A stretch of 64,000 nt of DNA from AC-32 sp963719275. Lineage in GTDB: Bacteria; Actinomycetota; Thermoleophilia; Gaiellales; Gaiellaceae. Of this stretch, positions 25,264 to 33,653 are shown piece after piece. The translations under genes were made by a program, and so were the position numbers. Each line of letters opens with the position of its first letter. Position 1 is the first letter of the stretch. The notes below the pieces were generated by a model, which was not told the origin of the DNA, searched no databases, and saw nothing but the letters and a program-made list of their open reading frames with translations. Where the stretch lies: the NCBI GenBank assembly GCA_963719275.1, contig CAVRBT010000002.1, positions 1 through 64,000 on the forward strand, written 5' to 3'.

Positions 25264-26355
25264 CTACGCCTGCGCCTGCGACCGCCCGTCGAAGATCTTC
25301 GAGGGCAACCCCGAGAGCGGCACGCCGCCGTCGGGGCCGACAAGCCACGTCTCCTGCATGTACAGGCAGTCGCGCCCGTTCTCGGCGATCGCGTGCGGGT
25401 GCATCGAGAAGACCATGTTCTCGCGCAGCTCCGTGTCGACGCCCTCGCCGATCTTCGGGAACTCGATCATCGTCATGCCGATCGAGTGGCCGGTTACGTG
25501 CCCGAGCGTGTAGCCGCGGTCCGCGAACCCATTCGACACCGCACGATGCGCGTCGTGCGCCGTGTTCCCGGGCCGCAGCGCGTCCTTCGCCGCCTCGAAG
25601 TATTCGTCGTAGGCCTCGTTCATGCGCAGCACCTCGTCGTTCGGCGTGCCGAGCGCGCGTGAGACTTCGACCCAGTGCCCGCCGGGGCCCGCGATCTCGA
25701 GCGACGGGATGCAGAACTCCTCGAGCGTCGTGTCCGCCCGGGCGATCGCGAACTCCGCCCCGACGAGCACCATGTTCATCGTCAGCCGCCCGCACCCCTC
25801 CGCCACGAACAGCTCCTCGGCCGGCGCGAGCACCTCGGCTGCACTGCGGCCCGGCGCGTAGGTCTCGCGGAAGGCATGGAAGCCCTCCGTGTTGATGCGG
25901 ACGCTGTCGCGGACCGATTCCAGCTCCTCGTCGCTCTTGACCGCGCGCGCGTGGTCGAACTCGACGTCCCAGCCGACGAGCTCGCACGCGCCTTCGAGCG
26001 CGGCGTAGTCGCGGGGCGCCATCACGTAGTCGAGCCCGTAGACGCCGACGCGCTTCCCGCGCAGCCGGTCCGCGAGCCAGTCCCCCGGGCGCTCCGCGAA
26101 GACCTGCTCGTCGATCCAGCTTGTGCCGTGCTCGCCGACGTAGCGGGCCTCGCTCGGGAAGACGATCGCCGGCTCGCCCTCGCGCGACAGCAGCACGTAG
26201 GCGTAGCGGTGGACGATCTGGAAGCCGGAGAGGTAGGTCACCGCCCCCTCGAAGCCCGTGTACTCGCTTCCGCACACGAGCGCCGCGTCGAGCTCGTCGC
26301 GCTCGAGGGCGGCGCGGAGGTTCGCGTACCGCCGCTCGACCTCGTCCGGGCTCAC
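25264..26355 (-). CDS. M24-family metallohydrolase (Xaa-Pro peptidase/creatinase-like), copy 2
   Basis: A 363-residue pita-bread enzyme. The N-terminal domain (1-135) precedes the catalytic domain. The first His region is TMNMVLVGAEFAIARADTT, the metal/His part is GYTLGHVTGHSIGM and the acid segment is LRENMVFSMHPHA. The usual Asp-Asp metal pair is not obvious in the segment ahead of LEIAGPGGHWVEVSRAL, so it may be a non-peptidase relative such as creatinase- or DddP-like enzymes. The GTG at 26355 overlaps the upstream stop by 4 nt. It is the last gene of the long operon. Confidence 0.82.
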   Translation of the reverse strand: MSPDEVERRYANLRAALERDELDAALVCGSEYTGFEGAVTYLSGFQIVHRYAYVLLSREGEPAIVFPSEARYVGEHGTSWIDEQVFAERPGDWLADRLRGKRVGVYGLDYVMAPRDYAALEGACELVGWDVEFDHARAVKSDEELESVRDSVRINTEGFHAFRETYAPGRSAAEVLAPAEELFVAEGCGRLTMNMVLVGAEFAIARADTTLEEFCIPSLEIAGPGGHWVEVSRALGTPNDEVLRMNEAYDEYFEAAKDALRPGNTAHDAHRAVSNGFADRGYTLGHVTGHSIGMTMIEFPKIGEGVDTELRENMVFSMHPHAIAENGRDCLYMQETWLVGPDGGVPLSGLPSKIFDGRSQAQA

Positions 26356-27269
26356 GCCCACGATCGCTCCAGCCCCTTCACGAGCGCGAGTATCGCCTCG
26401 TTCAGCGGCGCCGGCACGCCGAGCTCGCGCCCGAAGCGGACGATCCCGCCGTTCAGGTAGTCGATCTCGGTCTCCCGGCGGGCGTCCACGTCCTGCAGCA
26501 TGGACGCCTTGTGGTCGTAGGCGACGTCCGGCCGGGCGGCGTGGTCGATCAGCTCCTCCGGGTCGGCGTCGAGGACGATTCCCTGCGCGCCGGCGACCGC
26601 CTTGCCCTCGTCCACCAGGCCGGTCACGAGCGTGCGCAGCGCCGCGTCCTCGCAGACTCGGCCATGGGTGAGGCCGGTCAGGGCGCCAACGGGGTTCGTG
26701 GCCGCGTTGAAGATCACCTTGCGCCACTGCGGCCCCCGCGCGTCCGGGACGGCAGCCGTCGGGAGCCCGGCGCGCGTGCACGCGTCCGCGAGCCGCTCCA
26801 CCTCGCTCAGCGGCGCGGGGCTCGGCTCGAACGGGCCGATCGTCGTGTCGCCTTTCACGTCCCACTGCACGTGGCCGGGCTCGAGGACGCGGCCGGCGGG
26901 GAACGTCGTGCCGCGGATCACGCGCTCGACGTGCTGCGCCAGCGCCTCCTCGTTGCCGAGACCGTTCTGCACGGAGCAGACGGCGCCCATCGCGAATGCG
27001 TGCGCGGTCGCGGCGATCGCCGGCTCGGTGTGCATCGCCTTCGTCGCGACGATGCCGAAGTCGCACGGCGGGAGCTCGCCGGCGTCCGTCGTCGCGCGCG
27101 GGTGTCCGACCACCTCGCCGGCGCCGGACAGGCGTAACCCCTTGGCGTTGATCGCGTCCACGTGCTCGCGGGAGAGGTCGTACGCCCAGACCTCGACATC
27201 CTGCAGCTGGGCGAGGTTCGCCGCGAACAGCGAGCCCACGGCGCCGCAGCCGACGATGCAGATCCTCAC
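26352..27269 (-). CDS. Ketopantoate-reductase-like (ApbA/PanE) dehydrogenase, copy 2
   Basis: A 305-residue NAD(P)H-dependent 2-ketoacid reductase family member. The Rossmann motif is RICIVGCGAVGSLFAANL, the second signature is SVQNGLGNEE and the catalytic Lys is in PQWRKVIFNAATNPVGALTG. The C-terminal helical domain has DYLNGGIVRFGRELGVPAPLN. The GTG start and the stop both overlap neighbours by 4 nt. Its place in a catabolic operon beside a second copy (31963-32847) argues against pantothenate synthesis and for reduction or oxidation of a pathway intermediate. Confidence 0.87.
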   Translation of the reverse strand: MRICIVGCGAVGSLFAANLAQLQDVEVWAYDLSREHVDAINAKGLRLSGAGEVVGHPRATTDAGELPPCDFGIVATKAMHTEPAIAATAHAFAMGAVCSVQNGLGNEEALAQHVERVIRGTTFPAGRVLEPGHVQWDVKGDTTIGPFEPSPAPLSEVERLADACTRAGLPTAAVPDARGPQWRKVIFNAATNPVGALTGLTHGRVCEDAALRTLVTGLVDEGKAVAGAQGIVLDADPEELIDHAARPDVAYDHKASMLQDVDARRETEIDYLNGGIVRFGRELGVPAPLNEAILALVKGLERSWA

Positions 27270-28303
27270 GGCGTCCCCTCCGCCGCCCGGGCCCGGCGTG
27301 GCCGCCACCGCGGCAGGCGCGCCTCGTGTCCGCCGGTGATCCCCGACGGGCGGAGCACGAGGATCAGCGCCATCAACCCACCGAGCACGACCAGGCTCGA
27401 CCCGGTGGGGACATCGAAGGTCAGACCGAGCACGTGTACTCCGCTCTCGGCGTTGACGAGGAAGGAGTCGAGCCCGCTCACCAGCAGCGCTCCCACGACG
27501 GCGCCGAGCAGGCTGTTGGCGCCGCCGACGACGAGCATCGCGAGCGTCAGGAACGTGAGCTCGAGGTAGACCGTCTCGGCGGTGATCGTCCCGAGCTGGT
27601 GCACGAGCAGCCCGCCGCCGAAGCCGCAGATCGCACCGCTCAGACCGAAGCCCCACAGTCGTTGCCGGTGGACGCTCACGCCGACCGCCTGCGCCACGGC
27701 GGCATCCTCGCGGGTGGCCCGGAGCAGCCGTCCTTGGCGGCTGAGCTGGTACAGCCACGCCACCGCGATCGCGAGCAGCGCGCCCCACATCGCCTGCAGG
27801 AGACCGGTCGTCTCCGGGATCGAGGTCATCGTTCCGGCTCCAGGGCCGATCTTCGTGTAGTAGAGGAGGACGTTGTGCGTGATCCCGAGGACGGCGAACG
27901 TCGCGATCCCCGCGGCCAGCCCGGACAGGCGCATGAGCGGAAGCCCGACGAGCAAAGCGAACAGCGCGCCCAGCCCGGCGGCGAGCAGCAGCGACTCGAC
28001 ATTGCCGGTCGAGTGCCGCTCGAGGAACGGGAACAGGTCGGGCAGGATGTTCCGCTTCACGCCGGGCGGAATCGTGATCAGGCCCGCGCCGAAGGCGCCG
28101 ACCGCGACGAAGCTGATGTGGCCGAAGGAGACCACTCCCGAGTTGCCGACGAAGACGTAGAGCCCGACCACGATCACGACGTCGACGAGCGCGGTCAGGA
28201 AGTAGATCTTGTTCGAGCTCGAGGCCAGGCTCCCTAGCCCCGCGACGGCCACAACGAGCAGCAACGGCACGACCAGCGCGACGAGGCGATTGACGAGGCT
28301 CAT
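27266..28303 (-). CDS. Liv-type ABC transporter permease (LivM-like)
   Basis: A 345-residue membrane subunit with about nine helices. Core signatures are VFVGNSGVVSFGHISFVAVGAF and LRATREDAAVAQAVGVSVHRQR, the EAA-like loop, then LVVGGANSLLGAVVGA, and the terminal ILVLRPSGITGG. A basic tail (RLPRWRPRRARAAEG) follows. ATG at 28303 overlaps the LivH-like stop by 4 nt, and its own stop overlaps the ketopantoate-reductase-like gene. Confidence 0.9.
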   Translation of the reverse strand: MSLVNRLVALVVPLLLVVAVAGLGSLASSSNKIYFLTALVDVVIVVGLYVFVGNSGVVSFGHISFVAVGAFGAGLITIPPGVKRNILPDLFPFLERHSTGNVESLLLAAGLGALFALLVGLPLMRLSGLAAGIATFAVLGITHNVLLYYTKIGPGAGTMTSIPETTGLLQAMWGALLAIAVAWLYQLSRQGRLLRATREDAAVAQAVGVSVHRQRLWGFGLSGAICGFGGGLLVHQLGTITAETVYLELTFLTLAMLVVGGANSLLGAVVGALLVSGLDSFLVNAESGVHVLGLTFDVPTGSSLVVLGGLMALILVLRPSGITGGHEARLPRWRPRRARAAEGTP

Positions 28304-29193
28304 GCCCGCTCCACGGGGCGGGCGCTCCGCGGCGCGAAGAGGCCGTTCGGGCGCAGGAGGAGCACGGCGATCACGAGCGCGAAGACGAACGAGTCGACGT
28401 AGACCGTCGCGTCCGTCGGCAGCTTGTCCGTGAAGATCGACGTCGCGACCCCGATCGAGAAGCCGCCGAGCGTCGCCGTCCAGAGGCGGTCCATGCCGCC
28501 GACGACGACGCCGACGAGCACGATGATCGTGTCGCGCAACGCGAACGACGGCACGACAAGCGGTGTCTGCACCACGAGGATCACGCTCACCGCGGCCGCG
28601 AGCACGCCCGAGAGCACGACGGCCAGCGTGATCACGCGGTTCGCCTTCACCCCGAGCAGCCGGGCGGTCTGGAAGTCGGCCGCCGCCGCGCGCATGTGCA
28701 GGCCGATGCTCGTGCGCTCGAGCAGCAGCGTGAGCCCCGTGAGCGCGACAGCGCCGCAGACGATCGCGGCGATCGTGATCCAGCGGACGGTTGCAAAGCG
28801 GCCGCTGTCGGCCACCGGGTCGAAGAGCCCCGGGTAGATGGTCGCGATCTTCCCGAGCGAGCCGAACTTGAGCAACGCGACCGCCTGGAGCAGGAACGCG
28901 ATCGCGAAGGTCGCGACGAGCATCGTCGCCGGCGAGGCCCCGCGCAGCGGGCGAAAGACGGCGACCTCCATCAGCAGCGACAGGGCGACGACGACTGCGA
29001 GGCACGTGAGCACGCTCGCCCAGTCGGGCCAGCCGTGCTCGCTCGTCACGGCCAGAGAGAACGCGCCGGCCATGATGAGCTGCCCGTAGGCGAAGTTGAC
29101 GAGGCGGAGCACGCCGAACACGAGCCCGATCCCGACGGCCATCAGCGCGTAGACGGCGCCGAGCGCGAGCGCGTTGAGGAGCGTCTGCAGCAT
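28300..29193 (-). CDS. Liv-type ABC transporter permease (LivH-like)
   Basis: A 297-residue permease. It begins MLQTLLNALALGAVYALMAV, then LRLVNFAYGQLIMAGAFSLA. The cytoplasmic coupling loop is MRAAAADFQTARLLGVKANR and the C-terminus reads LLLRPNGLFAPRSARPVERA. It lies 3 nt after the LivF-like gene and overlaps LivM by 4 nt. The set is complete with its own binding protein. Confidence 0.9.
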   Translation of the reverse strand: MLQTLLNALALGAVYALMAVGIGLVFGVLRLVNFAYGQLIMAGAFSLAVTSEHGWPDWASVLTCLAVVVALSLLMEVAVFRPLRGASPATMLVATFAIAFLLQAVALLKFGSLGKIATIYPGLFDPVADSGRFATVRWITIAAIVCGAVALTGLTLLLERTSIGLHMRAAAADFQTARLLGVKANRVITLAVVLSGVLAAAVSVILVVQTPLVVPSFALRDTIIVLVGVVVGGMDRLWTATLGGFSIGVATSIFTDKLPTDATVYVDSFVFALVIAVLLLRPNGLFAPRSARPVERA

Positions 29194-29196
29194 CCG

Positions 29197-29913
29197 CTAG
29201 CCGCCGAAGTAGGCCGCCACGAGTCCGTCGGTGTCGCCGGCGTCGGCAGGCGTCAGCTCCGCCTGCACCTCGCCGTTGGAGAGTACGTACGTGCGGTCGG
29301 CGAATGCGACGGTCCGCTGGCCGCGCTGCTCCACGAGCAGGCTCGGCACTCCCCGCTCGCGGATGCGGCCGAGCGCCTCGAACACCGCGTCGACCACCGT
29401 CGGCGCGAGCCCGAGGGAGGGCTCGTCCAGGAGGATCAGCTCAGGCTCGGCAGCAAGCGCCCGCGCGATCGCGAGCTGCTGCTGCTCCCCGCCGGAGAGG
29501 AGGCCGCCGGGGCGGTTGCGATAGCGGCGGAGTATCGGGAAAAGCTCGCGGAGGTCCTCGACGACCTTCGCGCGTGAGCCGCGCCTGCGGGCGGCCGCGA
29601 AGCCGAGCTTGAGGTTCTCGTCCACTGTGAGGTGCGGGTAGATCCGTCGGCCCTCGGGAACCAGGGAGATGCCTGCTCGCGCGACTTGCTCTGGCGCGCG
29701 GCCCCGGATCGACCGGCCCGCGAAGCGGATGTCGCCCCGCGCCGACCGCACCAGCCCCATCACTGCGTGAAGCGTCGTGCTCTTGCCCGCCCCGTTGGGG
29801 CCGATCAGCCCGACGATCTCGCCCCGGTCGACGAACAGGCTGAGATCCCGCACGGCCGGGACGCCGTCGTAGGCGACCTCGAGGCCCTCGAGCTCGAGAA
29901 TCGGCTCAGGCAT
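29197..29913 (-). CDS. Liv-type ABC transporter ATP-binding protein (LivF-like)
   Basis: A 238-residue ATPase. Walker A is GPNGAGKSTT, the Q-loop region is SLVPEGRRIYPHLTV, the signature is LLSGGEQQQLAIARALA and Walker B is LILLDEPSLGLAP. The His-switch position reads LLVEQRGQRTVAF. Its start overlaps the LivG-like gene by 8 nt. Confidence 0.92.
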   Translation of the reverse strand: MPEPILELEGLEVAYDGVPAVRDLSLFVDRGEIVGLIGPNGAGKSTTLHAVMGLVRSARGDIRFAGRSIRGRAPEQVARAGISLVPEGRRIYPHLTVDENLKLGFAAARRRGSRAKVVEDLRELFPILRRYRNRPGGLLSGGEQQQLAIARALAAEPELILLDEPSLGLAPTVVDAVFEALGRIRERGVPSLLVEQRGQRTVAFADRTYVLSNGEVQAELTPADAGDTDGLVAAYFGG

Positions 29914-30679
29914 CCGGTTCCGTCTCGACCGCGGTGTCGCCCAGGTACGCCGCCGCGACGTCGAGGTTGCCGCGGATCTCGGCGGGTGAGCCGGAGGCGA
30001 GCATCCGACCCTCGTCCAGGACGTGGATCCGGTCGCAGACCGCCATTATGAGCGCCATGTTGTGGTCGATCAGGAGGACACCGGCCTCGTACTCGTCGCG
30101 GACGCGCCGCAGCACCTCGGTGAAGCCGGGCACGTCCGCCTCGGTCAGGCCGGCGGCCGGCTCATCGAGGAGAACGTACTTCGGCTCGGTGGCGAGTGCG
30201 CGGGCGACGCCGAGCTTCCGCTCGTCCCCATGCGGTAGCGCCGTGGCAGGCACGTCGGCTCGGTCGTCGAGCTCGAGCAGCTCGAGCAGGCGATCGGCCC
30301 GCTCCCGGGCGGTCCTGGTGCGCGCGCCGACCCCGAGCGCGGCCACCTCGACGTTCTCGCGGACGGAGAGGCCGCGGAAGGAGCGGCTGTGCTGGAAGGT
30401 CCGCGCCAGCCCCGCCCGCCCACGCCTGGCGGGGGCCCAGCGGGTGACGTCCTGGTCGTCGAGCTCGACCCTCCCCTCTGTGGGAGCGTCGAACCCGCTC
30501 ATGACGTTCACGAGCGTCGTCTTGCCGGCGCCGTTCGGGCCGATCAGGCCGACGACCTCGTGCCGGCGCAGCTCGAGCGTCACGTCGTCGAGCGCGTGGA
30601 CACCCTCGAACGCCCGCGAGACGGCGGTGGCCCGGAGAGAGCCTCCGGGCCACCGCTGCTTCCGAGCTGTCTCCGGCAC
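29906..30679 (-). CDS. Liv-type ABC transporter ATP-binding protein (LivG-like)
   Basis: A 257-residue ATPase. Walker A is GPNGAGKTT, the Q-loop region is GLARTFQHSRSFRGLSV, Walker B is YVLLDEPAAGL and the His switch is LLIDHNMALIM. The signature segment is LPHGDERKLGVARALA, so the Ser-Gly-Gly core is degenerate, a feature it shares with the LivG-like protein of the other transporter. GTG at 30679 directly follows the binding-protein stop with no spacer. Confidence 0.9.
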   Translation of the reverse strand: MPETARKQRWPGGSLRATAVSRAFEGVHALDDVTLELRRHEVVGLIGPNGAGKTTLVNVMSGFDAPTEGRVELDDQDVTRWAPARRGRAGLARTFQHSRSFRGLSVRENVEVAALGVGARTRTARERADRLLELLELDDRADVPATALPHGDERKLGVARALATEPKYVLLDEPAAGLTEADVPGFTEVLRRVRDEYEAGVLLIDHNMALIMAVCDRIHVLDEGRMLASGSPAEIRGNLDVAAAYLGDTAVETEPDA

Positions 30680-31900
30680 CTAGCCGATGTTCGCCGGCTT
30701 GCCGGCCGAGATGCTCCCGACGTAGTGCCCCTTGTTGTTCTGCACGTTGATCACCCGGTACGAGCGGCCGAACACGGTGTGGAACCTCCGCGAGAAGCTG
30801 ATCTTGCCGGAGATCGTCGGCAGCCCCTTGAACTGCTCGAACTTCTTCGCGAGGACGAGGCCCTTCGTCGAGCCCTTCGCGCGCTTGACCGCGGTGACGA
30901 ACGCGTCGATCGCCGTCGCACCGGTCACGAAGCTCCCGGTCGCGGGCGAGCCCTGCTTCGCCTTGATCTGGTTGAACAGCTTGCGGACCGCAGGGTTCGG
31001 GTCGTCGCCGAAGATCGACGCGAAGGTGACGTACCAGTACTTCGTGACCTTCGGGTTCTTCGGGTACCAGTTCGTGCCGTCACCGGCCCACGAGTTCATC
31101 AGCGGCGTGTTGACGCGCAGGCTGCGCAGGCCCGACACGAGCGCGGGCCAGTCGCCGAACGTCGTGGACGTGACGATCACCTGGGCGCCCTTCGTCCCGC
31201 GGATGCGGTTGACGAGCGCCGGGATCTGGTTCTGCCCCTGGACGAAGCTGTCGTCGCGCACGACCTTGCCGCCGAGGGCCTTGAAGCGGTTCTTGAACGC
31301 CGCCGTGACGTCCCTGAAGTAGACCAGAGCCTTGTCCGTGACGACGATGGCCTTCTTCCACTTCTTCTTCTTGAAGGCGTACTCGGCCATGGCCGCGCCC
31401 TCGTCCTGGGCGACGTTCCCGAAGCTGAACGCGAGCCTGCCCTTTGCCCCGAAGCGCTTCGGCCCCTGCTCGTCCGTGCCGATGCACGAACCGAGCGCGA
31501 GCTTCCCGTGCTTGATCGCCTCCTGGGTCGCCGGCGCCGCGAACTCGACGTCACACGTGACGAGGAGCGCGACCGCTCCCTTCGCCAGCAGCTTCTGCGC
31601 ACACGCCTTCGCCTGCGAGTTCGGCGGGTTGACGATCTTCGTGTCGCACTGGATGACCTTCAGCTTGCGGCCGTTGACGCCGCCCTTCGCGTTGATCTGG
31701 GCCGCCCGCAGCTTGGCCGCCAGGAGGGCAGCACTGTCGAACGGCTTCATGATTCCCGAGAGGTCGACAGCGGCGCCGATGATGATCGGCTTCTTCGCCG
31801 CCGGTGCTGCTTTGCCCCCCGTGGTCCCGGCGACGGCCGCGATCGTCACGCCCGCCACCAGAAGCGCTACGAGAGCGCCCCACTTCGTCGCTCGACTCAC
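30680..31900 (-). CDS. Branched-chain-amino-acid-type ABC transporter, substrate-binding protein
   Basis: A 406-residue exported type I binding protein. The N-terminal signal (TKWGALVALLVAGVTIAAVAG) is followed by a Lys/Ala spacer and the mature start KPIIIGAAVDLSGIMKPFDS. Other family segments are INAKGGVNGRKLKVIQCDTK, ALVYFRDVTAAFKNRFKALG and VTGATAIDAFVTAVKRAKGS. Paired cysteines near LVTCDVEF and LGSCIGTD may form a disulfide. GAGGAGGATG precedes the ATG. The 62-nt gap upstream is the only sizeable gap in the operon and could hold an internal promoter. Confidence 0.9.
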   Translation of the reverse strand: MSRATKWGALVALLVAGVTIAAVAGTTGGKAAPAAKKPIIIGAAVDLSGIMKPFDSAALLAAKLRAAQINAKGGVNGRKLKVIQCDTKIVNPPNSQAKACAQKLLAKGAVALLVTCDVEFAAPATQEAIKHGKLALGSCIGTDEQGPKRFGAKGRLAFSFGNVAQDEGAAMAEYAFKKKKWKKAIVVTDKALVYFRDVTAAFKNRFKALGGKVVRDDSFVQGQNQIPALVNRIRGTKGAQVIVTSTTFGDWPALVSGLRSLRVNTPLMNSWAGDGTNWYPKNPKVTKYWYVTFASIFGDDPNPAVRKLFNQIKAKQGSPATGSFVTGATAIDAFVTAVKRAKGSTKGLVLAKKFEQFKGLPTISGKISFSRRFHTVFGRSYRVINVQNNKGHYVGSISAGKPANIG

Positions 31901-31962
31901 CGCATCCTCCTCTTCTAGAGACCCCTGTCAGCCGGATATTCAATCCCTACGGCAGCCGGAGG

Positions 31963-32847
31963 TCAATCGGATGACCACGAGGCCTCGCGCGCCTTCACGA
32001 GCCGGTACAGCGCGGTGTGCAGCGGAACCGGGACGCCCACTCGCGCCGCCTCGCGGACGAGCGCGCCCGTGATCTGGTCGATCTCCGTCGGCCGGTGAGC
32101 CTCGACGTCCTCCAGCATCGAGGGGTAGTGGCGGCTCCCGCGCCTCGTGGCGAGCACGTTCATCTCCCACGGGTCCTCGTGCAGCTCGATCCCGGCCGCC
32201 GCCGCCACCCGCTTGCCCTCCTCGACGAGGTCGAAGACGAGGTGCCCGAGGTCCTCGAGCCGCTCGCGCGCGGCGAAGTGCGGGTCGTGCGGCAGGCCGG
32301 TCAGCGCCGCGACCGCGTTCACGGTTGCGTTGAAGATCAGCTTCGACCACTGGGCGGGACGCAGGTCGGCGAAGGCGCGCGCCTTGAGGCCGGAGGCGAC
32401 GATCGTGGCGGCGACGTCCTGCGCGAGCTCGTACGGGGTCTCGCTGTAAGGACCGAGCCAGGTCTCGGTGTCGAGGATGTACTCGACGTGCGTGTCCGAA
32501 TGGCGTGTCCCGCTCATGAACGTGACCGCCGAGAGCACTTGCCGTCCCGCGAACGCCTCCTCGGCGCCCAAGCCGTTCTGGACGGTCATGACCGCCGCGC
32601 CGGGCCAGTGTCCCCGCAGCCGTGCGGCGGCCGCCGCGAGCTCCGTCGTCTTGGTCGCGACGATCGCGAGCTCCGGCTCGGGCAGCTCCGCGGGGTCGGT
32701 CGCAGCGCGCACCGGCGTGACGAAGTCGTTTCGCCCCGAGACGCGCAGGCCGTGCTCGTTCAGCGCACGGGCGTGCTCCTCCCGCCGGGAGAGCACGGAG
32801 ACGTCGCAGACGCGCCCGAGATGGCCGGCGAAGAGGCTGCCGATCAC
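31963..32847 (-). CDS. Ketopantoate-reductase-like dehydrogenase, copy 1 (start unclear)
   Basis: Second ApbA/PanE-like enzyme of the operon. Signatures are TVQNGLGAEEAF, the catalytic-Lys segment PAQWSKLIFNATVNAVAALTG, and a C-terminal TEIDQITGALVREAARVGVP. The first canonical start, GTG at 32847, falls inside the NAD(P) glycine motif. Codons upstream to about 32871 still encode RVCVVGAGVIG, the expected N-terminus, but with no ATG, GTG or TTG in frame. The codon where Met is expected (32872-32874) is GAG. Either a non-standard start is used or the start was lost. The upstream part overlaps the end of the isomerase gene. Confidence 0.8.
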   Translation of the reverse strand: MIGSLFAGHLGRVCDVSVLSRREEHARALNEHGLRVSGRNDFVTPVRAATDPAELPEPELAIVATKTTELAAAAARLRGHWPGAAVMTVQNGLGAEEAFAGRQVLSAVTFMSGTRHSDTHVEYILDTETWLGPYSETPYELAQDVAATIVASGLKARAFADLRPAQWSKLIFNATVNAVAALTGLPHDPHFAARERLEDLGHLVFDLVEEGKRVAAAAGIELHEDPWEMNVLATRRGSRHYPSMLEDVEAHRPTEIDQITGALVREAARVGVPVPLHTALYRLVKAREASWSSD

Positions 32848-32858
32848 GCCGGCGCCGA

Positions 32859-33653
32859 CTACGCAGACGCGCTCGACAGCGTCCTCCGCAACGCCTCGAT
32901 GCCTCGCCGCGCCAGCGACCGCGGCTCCTCCTGCCAGAGCGATCCGGGCAGGTCAGCGTCCGAGAAGATCTCGAGGTCGTAGAGGCCGTCCCAGCGCAGC
33001 GCTTCGACGATCGGGCCGAAGTCGACCGCGCCGTCACCAGGGAGCACGCGGTCGTTCGTGTTCCGCGTCGGCTCGCGCCAGTCGGCCAGGTGCACCCCGC
33101 GGATCCGGTCGCGGTGCCGCTCGATCTCCTCGAGCGGCTCGCGCCAGAGGTGCCAGGAGTCGTACATCAGGCCGACGTCCGCGCCGGCATCGTCCACGAG
33201 CGCAGCGGCCTCGCCGAGCGAGCCGACGGACGACCAGAGGTGCAGGAACTCGCGCTGGATCGGCTCGAGCACCACGCGCACGCCCTGCTCGCGACCCTCG
33301 TCCGCGATCGCGCGAATGCCTTCCACGATCGCGTCGCGATCGTCGCCCGGCCCGGTGAGGAAGAGCACGCACTCCGGCTCGAAGGGCGCGAGGCGGCGGA
33401 TCCCGTTCCGGATCGCCTCCACCCGCTCAACGGGGTCCTCCGGTCCCTCCATCAACGGGAGCGGCAGGATCGACGGCACCGCCGGGACGGCGGCCGCGGC
33501 ACCGAGGCCGCTTGCCCGGAAGCGCTCGAGCGAGTCGTCCGCGAGCTTCATCTCCCAGATCCCGACCGCGTCGGCACCCGCGGCCCGGTAGGCGTCGAGA
33601 TCGTCGGCGAACGACTGCGTCAGGGTCGTGATCTGTGAGATCGACAGCCTCAT
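32859..33653 (-). CDS. Sugar phosphate isomerase/epimerase-family TIM barrel
   Basis: A 264-residue xylose-isomerase-like (AP endonuclease 2 superfamily) barrel starting MRLSISQITTLTQSF. Metal-site segments are VVLEPIQ (Glu), VGLMYDSWHLWREP (Asp and His), IRGVHLADW (His) and LEIFSDADLPGS (Glu). Such enzymes isomerise or dehydrate hydroxy-keto acids and sugars, and some act on inositol or hydroxypyruvate. ATG at 33653 overlaps the FAD-enzyme stop by 4 nt. Confidence 0.85.
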   Translation of the reverse strand: MRLSISQITTLTQSFADDLDAYRAAGADAVGIWEMKLADDSLERFRASGLGAAAAVPAVPSILPLPLMEGPEDPVERVEAIRNGIRRLAPFEPECVLFLTGPGDDRDAIVEGIRAIADEGREQGVRVVLEPIQREFLHLWSSVGSLGEAAALVDDAGADVGLMYDSWHLWREPLEEIERHRDRIRGVHLADWREPTRNTNDRVLPGDGAVDFGPIVEALRWDGLYDLEIFSDADLPGSLWQEEPRSLARRGIEALRRTLSSASA

